This document shows positions 8,463-16,782 of a DNA stretch of 64,000 nt, piece by piece. The DNA lies in NCBI GenBank assembly GCA_910576545.1, contig CAJTKM010000002.1:186001-250000 (forward strand), given 5' to 3'. Each line of letters opens with the position of its first letter. Position 1 is the first letter of the stretch. Source of the stretch: Lachnospiraceae bacterium. Its GTDB lineage: Bacteria; Bacillota; Clostridia; Lachnospirales; Anaerotignaceae. The position numbers and the translations under genes are program-made. Under the pieces are notes generated by a model. The model searched no databases. It worked only from the letters and a program-made list of their open reading frames with translations, and was not told the origin of the DNA.

Positions 8463-9548
8463 TTATCTATTCTCTTTTTCAAATTGTTCCATGAATGCAA
8501 CGAGCCTTTCCACGCCCTCGACAGGCATGGCGTTGTACATACTTGCACGCATGCCGCCCACAGTACGGTGGCCTTTCAGGTTTACAAAGCCCTGCGCCTC
8601 GGCTTCTTTGATAAACTTTGCGTTCAGTTCTTCTGTCGGCAGTATGAACGGCGCGTTCATCAGCGAACGGTCTTTCTTGACAACTGTTCCCCTGAACAGG
8701 CTGGACGCGTCCAGAAAATCATACAGTATCCCGGCTTTTTTCTCGTTTATCTTCTGTATCGCCGCAACGCCGCCCTGACGTTTCACCCAGTCGAATACCA
8801 GCCCTACGAAATATATGCCGTAGGTCGGCGGGGTGTTATACAGGGAATTATTGTCCGCGTGTATACTGTATTTCAGCATGGTCGGTGTGAAATCCATTTC
8901 GTTGCCCAGCAGGTCATCGCGGATGATTACAACCGTTACACCGGCAGGCCCGAGATTTTTCTGCGCCCCTGCATAAAGCAGGCCGAATTTTGTAATGTCG
9001 ATTTCCTGTGAAAGAATTGACGAAGACATATCCCCCACCAGCGGTACATTTCCTGTATCAGGCAGTTCTGTCCAGCGTGTGCCGTATATGGTGTTGTTCA
9101 GCGTAATATAAAAATAATCTGCGTCCGGCGTAAATTTGCTTTTGTCCAGCGCGGGGATGCGGTCAAATGTCGTATCAGCCGAGGACGCGACGATGTTTAC
9201 ATTCCCGTAGCGTTTTGCCTCCTCCGCAGCTTTTTTTGCCCATTGCCCTGTGACGACATAATCTGCCTTGTTGCTCTTGTTCATCAGGTTCAGCGGGACC
9301 ATGGCGAACTGCGTGGAACCGCCGCCCTGCAAAAACAATATTTTATAATTGTCTGGAATATGCATTAGCTCCTTAAGGTCAGCCTTTGCCTGCTCCAGAA
9401 TATTTTCGAACATTTTAGACCGGTGACTCATTTCCATCACGGACATCCCGCAGGAAGGGTAACAGACAAGCTCTTTCTGCGCCCGTTCCAGCACTTCAAG
9501 CGGCAGCATGGACGGCCCCGCCGAAAAATTATACACTCTTTTTTCCAT
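8463..9548 (-). CDS. serC: Phosphoserine aminotransferase
   Basis: PLP-dependent transfer of an amino group from glutamate to 3-phosphohydroxypyruvate, giving phosphoserine; cytosolic. The length of 361 aa matches the family. The start MEKRVYNFSAGPSMLPLEVL follows AGGAGG. The N-terminal NFSAGPSMLP and GGMRAS motifs are present, and the PLP lysine lies in AGAQKNLGPAG. It sits between a 53-aa membrane protein and serA on the same strand, with one promoter visible upstream, so serC and serA are probably co-transcribed. No serB-type phosphatase lies nearby. Confidence 0.96.
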   Translation of the reverse strand: MEKRVYNFSAGPSMLPLEVLERAQKELVCYPSCGMSVMEMSHRSKMFENILEQAKADLKELMHIPDNYKILFLQGGGSTQFAMVPLNLMNKSNKADYVVTGQWAKKAAEEAKRYGNVNIVASSADTTFDRIPALDKSKFTPDADYFYITLNNTIYGTRWTELPDTGNVPLVGDMSSSILSQEIDITKFGLLYAGAQKNLGPAGVTVVIIRDDLLGNEMDFTPTMLKYSIHADNNSLYNTPPTYGIYFVGLVFDWVKRQGGVAAIQKINEKKAGILYDFLDASSLFRGTVVKKDRSLMNAPFILPTEELNAKFIKEAEAQGFVNLKGHRTVGGMRASMYNAMPVEGVERLVAFMEQFEKENR

Positions 9549-9601
9549 AAAATAAGCCTCCTGTCAAAAATGATGTGGCGGGGACGGCAGCCCCGGAATG
9601 A

Positions 9602-9763
9602 TTACGATTTTCCTGCCTTGGAACTGATGCCAACAGCGAGCAGACAGCAGACTAAAATTGCCACTATCCGTATCATCGGGCTGTCCTTGAGGACGTTGAT
9701 CAATACAATCGCCAAAACAACCAGTGCTGCTGCAATAATCCGGTAAAGTGTGCTCTGATTCAT
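9602..9763 (-). CDS. Small two-helix membrane protein (53 aa)
   Basis: The 53-aa protein begins MNQSTLYRIIAAALVVLAIV. Two hydrophobic segments (about residues 7-24 and 30-46) are joined by KDSPMIR, and a short basic tail follows. AAGGAGAATCTATC precedes the ATG. It is first in the serine operon, 53 bp before serC and about 110 nt after a strong promoter. Its function is not recognised. Confidence 0.7.
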   Translation of the reverse strand: MNQSTLYRIIAAALVVLAIVLINVLKDSPMIRIVAILVCCLLAVGISSKAGKS

Positions 9764-9878
9764 GATAGATTCTCCTTGTTAAAATATGTTCTGCGAAATA
9801 AATGCCTGTATCGGGAAGGCTTCGGCTTTTCTTCATAAAATAAAGATGAAACTTTCCCAACATGAAAACGATAAAAAA

Positions 9879-9906
9879 ATTATAACACTTTGGACAGAAC
9901 CGTCAA
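9879..9906 (-). promoter_or_regulatory. Promoter of the serine operon
   Basis: On the minus strand TTGACG, a 16-bp spacer and TATAAT preceded by TG (extended -10). It drives the 53-aa gene and probably serC-serA-DUF1015. The remaining 340 bp up to noc contain T-rich stretches but no convincing gene or promoter. Confidence 0.75.
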
Positions 9907-10250
9907 CCGAAAACACGCTTTTTTTATATCCTTTCAACATCTTCGGCGGAACATGCAAAAATTGACATAAATATAACAAGCTTACTGGTAAAAATGACGG
10001 ACATATGTATTTTATACAAGAACAAAATGAATGTTTGTCTATAGGTGCATTTCCATGCTGTGTGGTTGTTTTTTGTCGAGCCGGTGTTTTTTTTGTTGTA
10101 CTGTTTTTCCCTATGGCGGAAAAAGCTGTGATATGATGAAGAAAAACAAAAAAACAGTTACGTTTTCATCGTTTTATCATGCCTCTGCCGAACGGGCAGA
10201 AGGGACAGCGCGGAACACGCGCGCCATACAGCAAAGGAGGAACCTGATTT

Positions 10251-11096
10251 ATGGAAGTCTTAAAATTCCCGGAGAAACGCCCTAAAAAAGATAAGGCAGT
10301 TTATCAGCTGCCTATTGATAAAATCCGCCCCAACCCTTACCAGCCCAGAAAATATTTCAACCGCGCCTCTTTGGAGGAGCTTTCCGCAAGTATTTTGTCT
10401 TATGGCGTATTGCAGCCCATCACCGTACGGAAAATGAGCGGCGGCTATTATGAGCTTGTGGCGGGCGAACGCCGCCTGCGCGCCTCTGAGCTGGCGGGAT
10501 TGACAACAATCCCCGCGATACTCCTGCAAGTCAGCGACAGCGACAGTGCCGCGCTTGCTTTCATTGAAAATATCCAGCGGCAGAACCTCAGCTTTCTGGA
10601 GGAAGCCGAGGGCTACCGCAGCATGATGGAGGATTACGGGCTGACGCAGGAGGAGCTTGCGGTGAAGCTCTCAAAAAGCCAGTCCTCCATTGCGAACAAG
10701 CTGCGCGTACTGAAGCTGGAGGAACCTGTCAAACGAATGCTTCTGGAATACCATTTTACGGAACGCCACGCCCGCGCCCTGTTGAAGCTGCCCGATGAGG
10801 AAAGCCGCCTGATGATGCTGCAAAGAATGGTGCGGGAGGAAATGAACGTCAAGCGGACGGAAGAAGCCATTCAGGAAACGTTGGAGGAAATGCGCCGGCT
10901 CAGCGTACAGCGCGCGGAACAGCGGGAAAAACGATATGTCCGTTCCTCGGATTTCCGTCTGTTTACAAATACGATAAAGCAGTCTGTGGAGGTGATTCGG
11001 CGTTCCGGAATGGATGTGCTTTATGAGGACAGGCAGGAGGAGGACTGCTGTGAAATCGTCATCCGCATACGGAAAACGGCAGGGGAAACGGCGTAA
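10251..11096 (+). CDS. noc: Nucleoid occlusion / ParB-family CTP-binding DNA protein
   Basis: ParB-fold DNA-binding protein of 281 aa, probably Noc, which keeps the division septum off the nucleoid. The N-terminal ParB domain carries the CTP motif GERRLRA (72-78) and ENIQRQ (106-111), followed by a helix-turn-helix at about 131-152 (LTQEELAVKLSKSQSSIANK). The tail RLFTNTIKQSVEVIRRSGMD is typical of Noc rather than ParB, and no parA adjoins it. The start follows AAAGGAGGAACCTGATTT. It stands alone, with a regulator gene 80 bp downstream. Confidence 0.87.
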   Translation: MEVLKFPEKRPKKDKAVYQLPIDKIRPNPYQPRKYFNRASLEELSASILSYGVLQPITVRKMSGGYYELVAGERRLRASELAGLTTIPAILLQVSDSDSAALAFIENIQRQNLSFLEEAEGYRSMMEDYGLTQEELAVKLSKSQSSIANKLRVLKLEEPVKRMLLEYHFTERHARALLKLPDEESRLMMLQRMVREEMNVKRTEEAIQETLEEMRRLSVQRAEQREKRYVRSSDFRLFTNTIKQSVEVIRRSGMDVLYEDRQEEDCCEIVIRIRKTAGETA

Positions 11097-11100
11097 AGGA

Positions 11101-11129
11101 TTGACATACAGATAGTAACGTTCTATAAT
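11101..11129 (+). promoter_or_regulatory. Consensus sigma-A promoter of the XRE gene
   Basis: TTGACA, 17-bp spacer, TATAAT: a perfect match to consensus, starting 4 nt after the noc stop. Transcription would begin near 11136, about 40 nt before the regulator start codon. Confidence 0.88.
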
Positions 11130-11176
11130 GGTCTCAAAAGAGCTGCTGGAATATGGCGGCGGGGAGGGGAACACAT

Positions 11177-11428
11177 ATGGAAGAACGGCCGGTGCTGATA
11201 CTGGCGGATTATGGAAGGGTAGAGCTGACGCTGCGGGAGCTGATGGAGCAGCGCGGCGTTTCGCGCAATCAGCTCGCGAAGCTGATAAATGTGCGGTTTG
11301 AGGTGGTCAATAAGTGGTTTGGCGGACAGGTGGAAAAAATGGATCTGGACGTTCTGGCAAGAATCTGCTACGCACTGGGCTGCCGCGTGGAGGACGTTCT
11401 GACGTACCGCCCCGGCGAAAAACAGTAA
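11177..11428 (+). CDS. Small XRE-type helix-turn-helix regulator (83 aa)
   Basis: An 83-aa protein that is little more than one Cro/C1-type DNA-binding domain: LRELMEQRGVSRNQLAKLIN forms the first helices and VRFEVVNKWFGGQVEKMDLD the recognition part, ending in RVEDVLTYRP as in YozG-like proteins. The ATG at 11177 follows GGGGAGGGG. A perfect consensus promoter suggests high expression unless repressed. The target is unknown, and no partner toxin gene adjoins it. Confidence 0.82.
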   Translation: MEERPVLILADYGRVELTLRELMEQRGVSRNQLAKLINVRFEVVNKWFGGQVEKMDLDVLARICYALGCRVEDVLTYRPGEKQ

Positions 11429-11432
11429 AACA

Positions 11433-11469
11433 AAAGGCGGGGAGGGCTTTCAAACCCTTTCCCGCCTTT
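11433..11469. terminator. Bidirectional terminator between the XRE gene and ydiF
   Basis: AAAGGCGGG...CCCGCCTTT hairpin with A and T tracts on both sides, between two convergent genes. Confidence 0.75.
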
Positions 11470-11476
11470 GAACCTG

Positions 11477-13408
11477 TCAGCCCTCGTGCAGTTCCTCCCA
11501 GGAAGCGTAAAGCGTTTCCAGCTTTTCTTCCAGAGCGGTTTTCTGCTCAAAAATTTCCTGTGCTTTGGTGTAATCTGAGCTTGCGGCTGCCATATCCGCA
11601 TCTGCTTTGGCGATTGCCGCCTCGGTTTCTTCAATTTCCGATTCTATCCGCGCAATCTTATTGGCCAGCTTGCGTTCTGCCGCCTGCTGTTCCTTTTGCC
11701 GAAGCCAGTCGTTTTTGGTATCGCTCGCGGGCTGCGGCGCAGCTTTCAAGGGTTGTGCTGTCTGTGGATTTTCGCGTAGTTTTTCTGCCTCGTTGCGTTC
11801 GCGTTCCGCTTTCTTTTCCAGATAGTAGTCATAGTTTCCGGCATATTGCGCAACGCCTGCCCGCGTCAGTTCCAATATCTTTTCGGCAGTTCGGTTGATA
11901 AAATAACGGTCGTGCGAAATGTAGAAAACGGTGCCTTCGTAGCAGTTGATTGCGTCTTCCAAAACCTCCTTGGAAAACATGTCCAGATGGTTGGTAGGCT
12001 CGTCCAGCATGAGCAGGTTCGCCTTGGAAAGCATGATTTTTGCCAGAGAAACGCGCCCCTTTTCGCCTCCGCTCAATGCGGAAATGGGCTTGAATACATC
12101 ATCATTCGTAAATACAAACGCTGCCAGAACGTTCCGAATCTGCCCTGACGTCAGGGCAGGGTAGGTGTCGGCAATTTCATCGAATATGCTCTTGCTCTCG
12201 TCCAGCTTCTGCTGTTCCTGGTCGTAATAGCCGACGTGGACGTTCGTGCCGAAGCGTATCAGCCCGCTGTCAGAGGAAACCTCTTTCAGGAGCATTTTGA
12301 ACAGTGTCGATTTCCCTGCGCCGTTGGGTCCGATGACGGCCACCTTGTCCCCGCGCTTGATATCGAAAAATACATTTTGAAAAACCTTATGCCCGTTGTA
12401 GGTTTTGGAAAGGTTTTCAGCATGCAGCACGTCGCTCCCGCTGATAATCTGCGGCGTGAGCGTCAGGCGCATCTGGTCGGGCAGGGCTTCGGGACGGTCG
12501 AGCCGTTCCATTTTGTCCAATGCCTTTTCGCGGCTTTCCGCGCGTTTAATAAATTTTTCGCGGTTGTAGGCGCGCAATGTGCGGATTACATCTTCCTGCC
12601 GCTTGATTTCCTTCTGCTGCAAATCATAGGCTTTCTGCTGGCTTTCCCGCAGAATTTCTTTCTGCTGGCTGTAAAAAGTATAATTGCCGTTGAAAACAGA
12701 CGATTTTTTGTTTTCGATTTCAATGACCTTCGTGACGATCCTGTCCAGAAAATAGCGGTCGTGCGATATAATAAGCACTGCGCCGGAATAGGAGCGCAGA
12801 AAATCCTCCAGCCATTCTATCGAAGCGATATCGAGATGGTTGGTAGGTTCGTCCAGAAGCAGCAGGTCAGGCTTGGAAAGCAGGAGCCTGCCCAGCCATA
12901 CCCTTGTTTTCTGCCCGCCGGAAAGCTGGTTCATGGGGCGGTTCCAATCCTTTTCGGAAAAGCCCAGCCCTTTCAGCACACCCCGCAGGCGGCTTTGATA
13001 GCCGTAACCGTCATTTTGCTCAAAAAAAAGCTGTAAGGCGGCGTATTCCGCCATCTTGTCCGACAATTCCTGCCCTTCATACTTCCCCATTTCGTTTTCC
13101 ATTTCACGAAGTTTTGATTCCGTTTCCATTATTTTCCTGAAAACCGATAGCATTTCTTCATAAATTGTGCGGTCGCTTTCTATTTTTTGGTTCTGCGCCA
13201 GATAACCCACAGATACGTCTTTTTTCAGGAAAAGCTCCCCGCCATCGGGGGACGCCTCTCCGGTCAGTATGCGGAAGAGCGTTGTTTTACCCGCGCCATT
13301 GACCCCGACAACCGCGGCTTTCTCACGTTCTTCCAGATGAAAGGTGATTTTTTCCAAAATCACATCTATTCCGTAGCTTTTCTGAAGCTGTCTTGCTGCT
13401 AATATCAT
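11477..13408 (-). CDS. ydiF: ABC-F family ATPase (YdiF/Uup-like)
   Basis: Soluble tandem-ATPase protein of 643 aa with no membrane segments; ABC-F proteins act on the ribosome. Two nucleotide-binding domains are visible: Walker A GVNGAGKTT and GPNGAGKST, signatures LSGGQKTRVW and LSGGEKGRVS, Walker B LLLLDEPTNHLD and LLMLDEPTNHLD. The linker between them (about 245-300) is helical and charged. The C-terminal region from about 540 is coiled coil (EQKTALEEKLETLYASWEEL). The start at 13408 (MILAARQLQKSYG) follows GGAGGG. It is divergent from rex, as ydiF is near rex in Bacillus subtilis. Confidence 0.93.
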   Translation of the reverse strand: MILAARQLQKSYGIDVILEKITFHLEEREKAAVVGVNGAGKTTLFRILTGEASPDGGELFLKKDVSVGYLAQNQKIESDRTIYEEMLSVFRKIMETESKLREMENEMGKYEGQELSDKMAEYAALQLFFEQNDGYGYQSRLRGVLKGLGFSEKDWNRPMNQLSGGQKTRVWLGRLLLSKPDLLLLDEPTNHLDIASIEWLEDFLRSYSGAVLIISHDRYFLDRIVTKVIEIENKKSSVFNGNYTFYSQQKEILRESQQKAYDLQQKEIKRQEDVIRTLRAYNREKFIKRAESREKALDKMERLDRPEALPDQMRLTLTPQIISGSDVLHAENLSKTYNGHKVFQNVFFDIKRGDKVAVIGPNGAGKSTLFKMLLKEVSSDSGLIRFGTNVHVGYYDQEQQKLDESKSIFDEIADTYPALTSGQIRNVLAAFVFTNDDVFKPISALSGGEKGRVSLAKIMLSKANLLMLDEPTNHLDMFSKEVLEDAINCYEGTVFYISHDRYFINRTAEKILELTRAGVAQYAGNYDYYLEKKAERERNEAEKLRENPQTAQPLKAAPQPASDTKNDWLRQKEQQAAERKLANKIARIESEIEETEAAIAKADADMAAASSDYTKAQEIFEQKTALEEKLETLYASWEELHEG

Positions 13409-13476
13409 TTTGAAACCCTCCGTTTGGCTTGTCCTCTGCCCTTTATCATAACAGAAAAATGGCGCGAAAGAAAGAG

Positions 13477-13512
13477 TTATTGTTGACAATAAAATAACGT
13501 GCGTGCTATACT
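13477..13512 (+). promoter_or_regulatory. rex promoter with overlapping palindrome
   Basis: TTGACA (13483-13488), 18-bp spacer, TATACT (13507-13512). The -35 box lies within TTATTGT-TG-ACAATAA (13477-13492), a perfect 7-bp inverted repeat. It resembles half-sites of clostridial Rex operators but is not the full consensus, so autoregulation is an inference. Confidence 0.65.
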
Positions 13513-13546
13513 GAAAATAAGTTCAGTATGAGAGGATTTGGATAAT

Positions 13547-14254
13547 ATGGACAGCGAAAAAAGGATTTCCCCTGCAGTAATCAATAGATTGCCCAGATAT
13601 TACCGCTATTTGGGTGACCTGTTGGAAAGCGACATCACGCGCATCTCATCAAAGGAACTCAGCGCGAAGATGAACATTACCGCGTCCCAAATCCGTCAGG
13701 ATCTCAATAATTTCGGCGGCTTTGGCCAGCAGGGCTACGGCTATAATGTGGAATATCTGTATAATGAAATCAAAAAGATACTCGGCCTGGACAGATTGTA
13801 TAATATGATTGTCGTAGGCGGCGGCAATATCGGGCAGGCTTTGGTGAATTATACCAATTTTGAAAAAAGAGGGTTTGTCATCAAAGCGGTGTTCGACGTC
13901 AATCCGCGCCTTGTCGGCATGACAATCCGCGGCGTGGAGGTCTATGATGTGGACCAGATGGAAGAATATGTGCGCACGCATCCTGTGGATGTGGCGATAC
14001 TGACCCTGCCGCGTTCGCAGGCAGTGAAAGTGGCAAATTCACTTGCGAAATGGGGCGTAAAAGGCATGTGGAACTTCAGCCATGTGGATTTGCAGGTGCC
14101 GGACGATGTTCTTGTGGAAAATGTACACCTGACTGACAGCTTAATGACACTTTTGTACAAAATCAATGAAATGTATAACGAGGATAATGACCTGCACCAT
14201 CTGGTGAACGGGCTGCCGGTCAAGCCCATGAGCGACAACGGGGAAGATGAGTAG
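13547..14254 (+). CDS. rex: Redox-sensing transcriptional repressor Rex
   Basis: Homodimeric NADH/NAD+-sensing repressor of fermentation and respiration genes, 235 aa. The N-terminal winged helix (ISPAVINRLPRYYRYLGDLL; SSKELSAKMNITASQIRQDL) is followed by a Rossmann domain with VVGGGNIGQALVNY. The ATG at 13547 was chosen because AGAGGA lies 10 nt upstream; an in-frame TTG three codons earlier is too close to it. The gene is divergent from ydiF. Confidence 0.95.
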   Translation: MDSEKRISPAVINRLPRYYRYLGDLLESDITRISSKELSAKMNITASQIRQDLNNFGGFGQQGYGYNVEYLYNEIKKILGLDRLYNMIVVGGGNIGQALVNYTNFEKRGFVIKAVFDVNPRLVGMTIRGVEVYDVDQMEEYVRTHPVDVAILTLPRSQAVKVANSLAKWGVKGMWNFSHVDLQVPDDVLVENVHLTDSLMTLLYKINEMYNEDNDLHHLVNGLPVKPMSDNGEDE

Positions 14255-14261
14255 AACCGCA

Positions 14262-14439
14262 GGACTTTGCCCCGCTTCCCGCAAAACTGTGTTTTGCGGG
14301 ATTTATCTATGCTTTCATGAAACAAGGTGTAAAATGCTTTAGTATTAAATTTGTTCCCAGCCGCGCAGCTGTGCGGTTGAAAACGGGCCAAGGGACGAAG
14401 CCCCTTGCAGGGCTTTTGGGGCGGCGTCCCCAAGGTTTT
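14262..14439. repeat. Modular palindromic intergenic repeat, copy 5
   Basis: Contains CCCGCAAAACTGTGTTTTGCGGG, a CAGCCGCGCAGCTGTGCGG palindrome, AAGGGACGAAGCCCCTT and TTGGGGCGGCGTCCCCAAGG, in the same order as in other copies. It fills most of the rex-lysE gap. Confidence 0.8.
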
Positions 14440-14467
14440 ACACGGTGTGCGGGAGGAGGATTTGGGA

Positions 14468-15055
14468 ATGGATTGGATTGCGTTTTTTTCCTATGTAGTG
14501 GTTTCCAGCGTTACACCGGGGCCGAATAACCTGATGTGTATGGCGAACGGCACAAAATTCGGTTTTCGCCGGGGGATTAAGTTCTGCTTTGGCGTAGCGA
14601 CTGGCTTCGTGCTGGTACTGCTCTGCGCCATCGCCTGCAACGTATTCATCTACCATTACATACCGTCTATTATCCAGATTATGACACCCCTTGGCGCGGC
14701 ATATATCCTCTGGCTGGCGTGGGCAGTTTGGCGTGATAAACCGAAGGAAAAAAAGAAAAGCCGTTTCCAGCTGGATACGACTTCGTTCTGGGTGGGTGTG
14801 ATCTTGCAGTTCGCGAACCCGAAGGGCCTGCTGTTCGGTATAACGCTGATTACGAATTTTGTGTTCCCATATGACCATTCATTGCAGATGTGCGCCATTG
14901 TGCTGGCCATCAACTGGGTTACGATTATTTTCTCAAATATCCTCTGGCTGTTGTTCGGCTCCATGTTCCAGCGGTTCTTCGAACAGTATAAGAAGGGCTT
15001 GAACCTGATAATGGCATTGCTGCTTGTGTACTGTGCGGTGTCGCTGTTCCTGTGA
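14468..15055 (+). CDS. LysE/RhtB-family amino-acid exporter
   Basis: A 195-aa membrane protein of the LysE superfamily with about six helices, expected to export amino acids or related small molecules. The N-terminal family motif SVTPGPNNLMCMANGTKFG is present, and the mid-protein FANPKGLLFGITLITNF matches the second conserved loop. The start at 14468 follows GGGAGGAGGATTTGGG. It is separated from rex by a repeat and followed by a terminator. The substrate is not predictable. Confidence 0.88.
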   Translation: MDWIAFFSYVVVSSVTPGPNNLMCMANGTKFGFRRGIKFCFGVATGFVLVLLCAIACNVFIYHYIPSIIQIMTPLGAAYILWLAWAVWRDKPKEKKKSRFQLDTTSFWVGVILQFANPKGLLFGITLITNFVFPYDHSLQMCAIVLAINWVTIIFSNILWLLFGSMFQRFFEQYKKGLNLIMALLLVYCAVSLFL

Positions 15056-15071
15056 GTTTTTGAGATAAAAA

Positions 15072-15098
15072 GGGTCCATAATTTTCGTGGGCCCTTTT
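15072..15098. terminator. Bidirectional terminator
   Basis: GGGTCCA...TGGGCCC hairpin (one G-T pair) flanked by AAAA and TTTT, between convergent genes. Confidence 0.75.
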
Positions 15099-15118
15099 CT
15101 AAACCGAAAACACCGGTT

Positions 15119-16309
15119 CTACAATTCAAATGTTTTTTTCTTTTTCCCGCCAAAGTGCTTATGCTGATAATCCATCAGGAGGCTGGCAATTTCCGTTTTC
15201 CTGCGTTTCTGCGCCGCTGCCAGCACCTCCGGCAGGTTTTCCGCCGTAAAAAGCCCCCAGTCCGCAAACAGCCGTATTTTCTCCGGCTCGTTCTTTTCCA
15301 TAAAATACTCCGCCGCCCAGAGCAGATGCCCGCGGATATAATCCAGATAGTTTTCCCTCTGCTGTCCCTCCAGTTTGTAGGGGTATTCCAGCCGGCTGAC
15401 CGCCAGCAGAAGGACAGTTGCCGCCGCATCCTCCCGTCTTGTCAGGTAAAATATTTCGTCATACCGCCGGAAATCAATCTCTGAATTGCCAACACACTGC
15501 CGGAAAATATGCCCCGTACCGTAATTTACCTGATGGAACTGCCGCGCGGGCGTATCCTCAATATATTCATACTGGAAATCCGGCAGTATCAGCCGGGCGC
15601 GTTCTGTATCCCCGTCCGTTTGCGGGAAGTCTATTGTCAGCCAAAGCTCATGGTTCAATACGGAAATCAGGTCAGAAATATGGCGGCACTGCCCGAACGC
15701 GATTTCCCGCAGCCTGTCACAGTTGAGGAAAAGCCCCGTATTCAGCTCCGCCGCCGCCAGCGGGATATTGATTTTTTCCATATTCCGACAGTTATAAAAG
15801 GCGTATGCCCCAATTTTCCGCACCCCCTCCGGCAGCTCCAGCCCCGCCAGAGTACGACAGTTATAAAAGGCATAGCTGCCGATTTCCTCCAGCCCGGCCG
15901 GAAGGGAAAGCCGCTTTAATGCCGCACAGCCGTCCAGCGCATGCTCCGGCAGAAGGGAAAGCTCTTCCGGCAGATGCAGATGCTCCAGTGCGGAACAGCC
16001 CGCAAAGGCATATGCACCGATATGCCGCACAGTATCCGGCAGGAACAGCCGCTTCAGGGGCTGTTCTTTTTCTGCGGGCTCTGCCCCTTCCATGGAAAAG
16101 GACAGCAGGGCAGGGCGTTCCTCTGCGTCTGTTTCCGGCAATTCTGCCTGCACAGCAAACGCCCGCTCTGCAATGGAAGCCACGGGAACGCCCGCGATAC
16201 ATTCCGGGATGCGGATTTCTGCCGCCCGTCCATGCAAACGCAGGATTTCCGCGCCTTCCTCCGTCAGCCGGTATTCGATTGTGATGGGTATGGGTTCTGT
16301 TTCCCGCAT
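15119..16309 (-). CDS. Leucine-rich repeat (BspA/LRR_5-type) protein
   Basis: A 396-aa protein with at least five LRR_5 units of about 23 residues between residues 90 and 215 (consensus IGxYAFxxCxxLxxLxLPxxL). Examples are IGAYAFAGCSALEHLHLP, IGSYAFYNCRTLAGLELP and IGAYAFYNCRNMEKINIP. There is no signal peptide, transmembrane segment or wall anchor, so unlike many BspA proteins it looks cytosolic. The C-terminal 180 residues are helical and ankyrin-like in feel (LLWAAEYFMEKNEPEKIRLF) and end in a Lys-rich tail. The start follows GGAGGG. The role is unknown; protein binding is likely. Confidence 0.8.
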   Translation of the reverse strand: MRETEPIPITIEYRLTEEGAEILRLHGRAAEIRIPECIAGVPVASIAERAFAVQAELPETDAEERPALLSFSMEGAEPAEKEQPLKRLFLPDTVRHIGAYAFAGCSALEHLHLPEELSLLPEHALDGCAALKRLSLPAGLEEIGSYAFYNCRTLAGLELPEGVRKIGAYAFYNCRNMEKINIPLAAAELNTGLFLNCDRLREIAFGQCRHISDLISVLNHELWLTIDFPQTDGDTERARLILPDFQYEYIEDTPARQFHQVNYGTGHIFRQCVGNSEIDFRRYDEIFYLTRREDAAATVLLLAVSRLEYPYKLEGQQRENYLDYIRGHLLWAAEYFMEKNEPEKIRLFADWGLFTAENLPEVLAAAQKRRKTEIASLLMDYQHKHFGGKKKKTFEL

Positions 16310-16323
16310 GGTTGTCCCTCCGG

Positions 16324-16345
16324 AAAAACGCCCATAACGGGCGTT
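16324..16345 (-). terminator. Terminator after the VOC gene
   Basis: Minus strand AACGCCC-GTTAT-GGGCGTT followed by TTTCC. It lies between the VOC gene stop and the downstream LRR gene. Confidence 0.65.
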
Positions 16346-16360
16346 CTTGTAAGCGTTTTC

Positions 16361-16741
16361 TCATATCGTCAGTTCAATCTGGCAGCCCTCTATTCCGGCA
16401 ATACAGCTTTCATAATACCCGTCACCTGTTGTCCTGGGGCCGCTGAGGACTTCATAGCCGTCCGCCCGCAGGCGTTCCGTCAGCGCGTCCACACGCTCCG
16501 CACTGCCCAGACGAAAAGCCATATGAATAAAGCCCTTCCGGAAATCTTTTGTATCTGCGGCAAGCCCGGGCCTGTTCATGATTTCCAGCCGCGCGCCGTC
16601 GTCAAACGTCAGAAAATAGGAGCGGAACCCCGTATTTGGGTTATGGTAAAGCTCATTTGGCTCCGCCTCAAAATATTTCACAAAGAATGCCTTTGCACCT
16701 TCCAAATCGTCCACATACATCGCGATATGTTCAATCTCCAT
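16361..16741 (-). CDS. VOC-superfamily (glyoxalase-like) protein
   Basis: Small metalloprotein of 126 aa with two beta-alpha-beta-beta-beta modules. Candidate metal ligands are His5 (EIEHIAMYVDDLEGA), Glu53 (ARLEIMN), His73 (FIHMAF) and Glu123 (CQIELTI), the standard pattern for glyoxalase I-like or dioxygenase-like folds. A GAGGTG ribosome site precedes the ATG. The substrate is unknown. The chemoreceptor gene starts beyond 40 bp upstream on the same strand. Confidence 0.85.
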   Translation of the reverse strand: MEIEHIAMYVDDLEGAKAFFVKYFEAEPNELYHNPNTGFRSYFLTFDDGARLEIMNRPGLAADTKDFRKGFIHMAFRLGSAERVDALTERLRADGYEVLSGPRTTGDGYYESCIAGIEGCQIELTI

Positions 16742-16782
16742 AATGACACCTCATGGTTTTTCCATTTGCCGGAAAAATCCTC

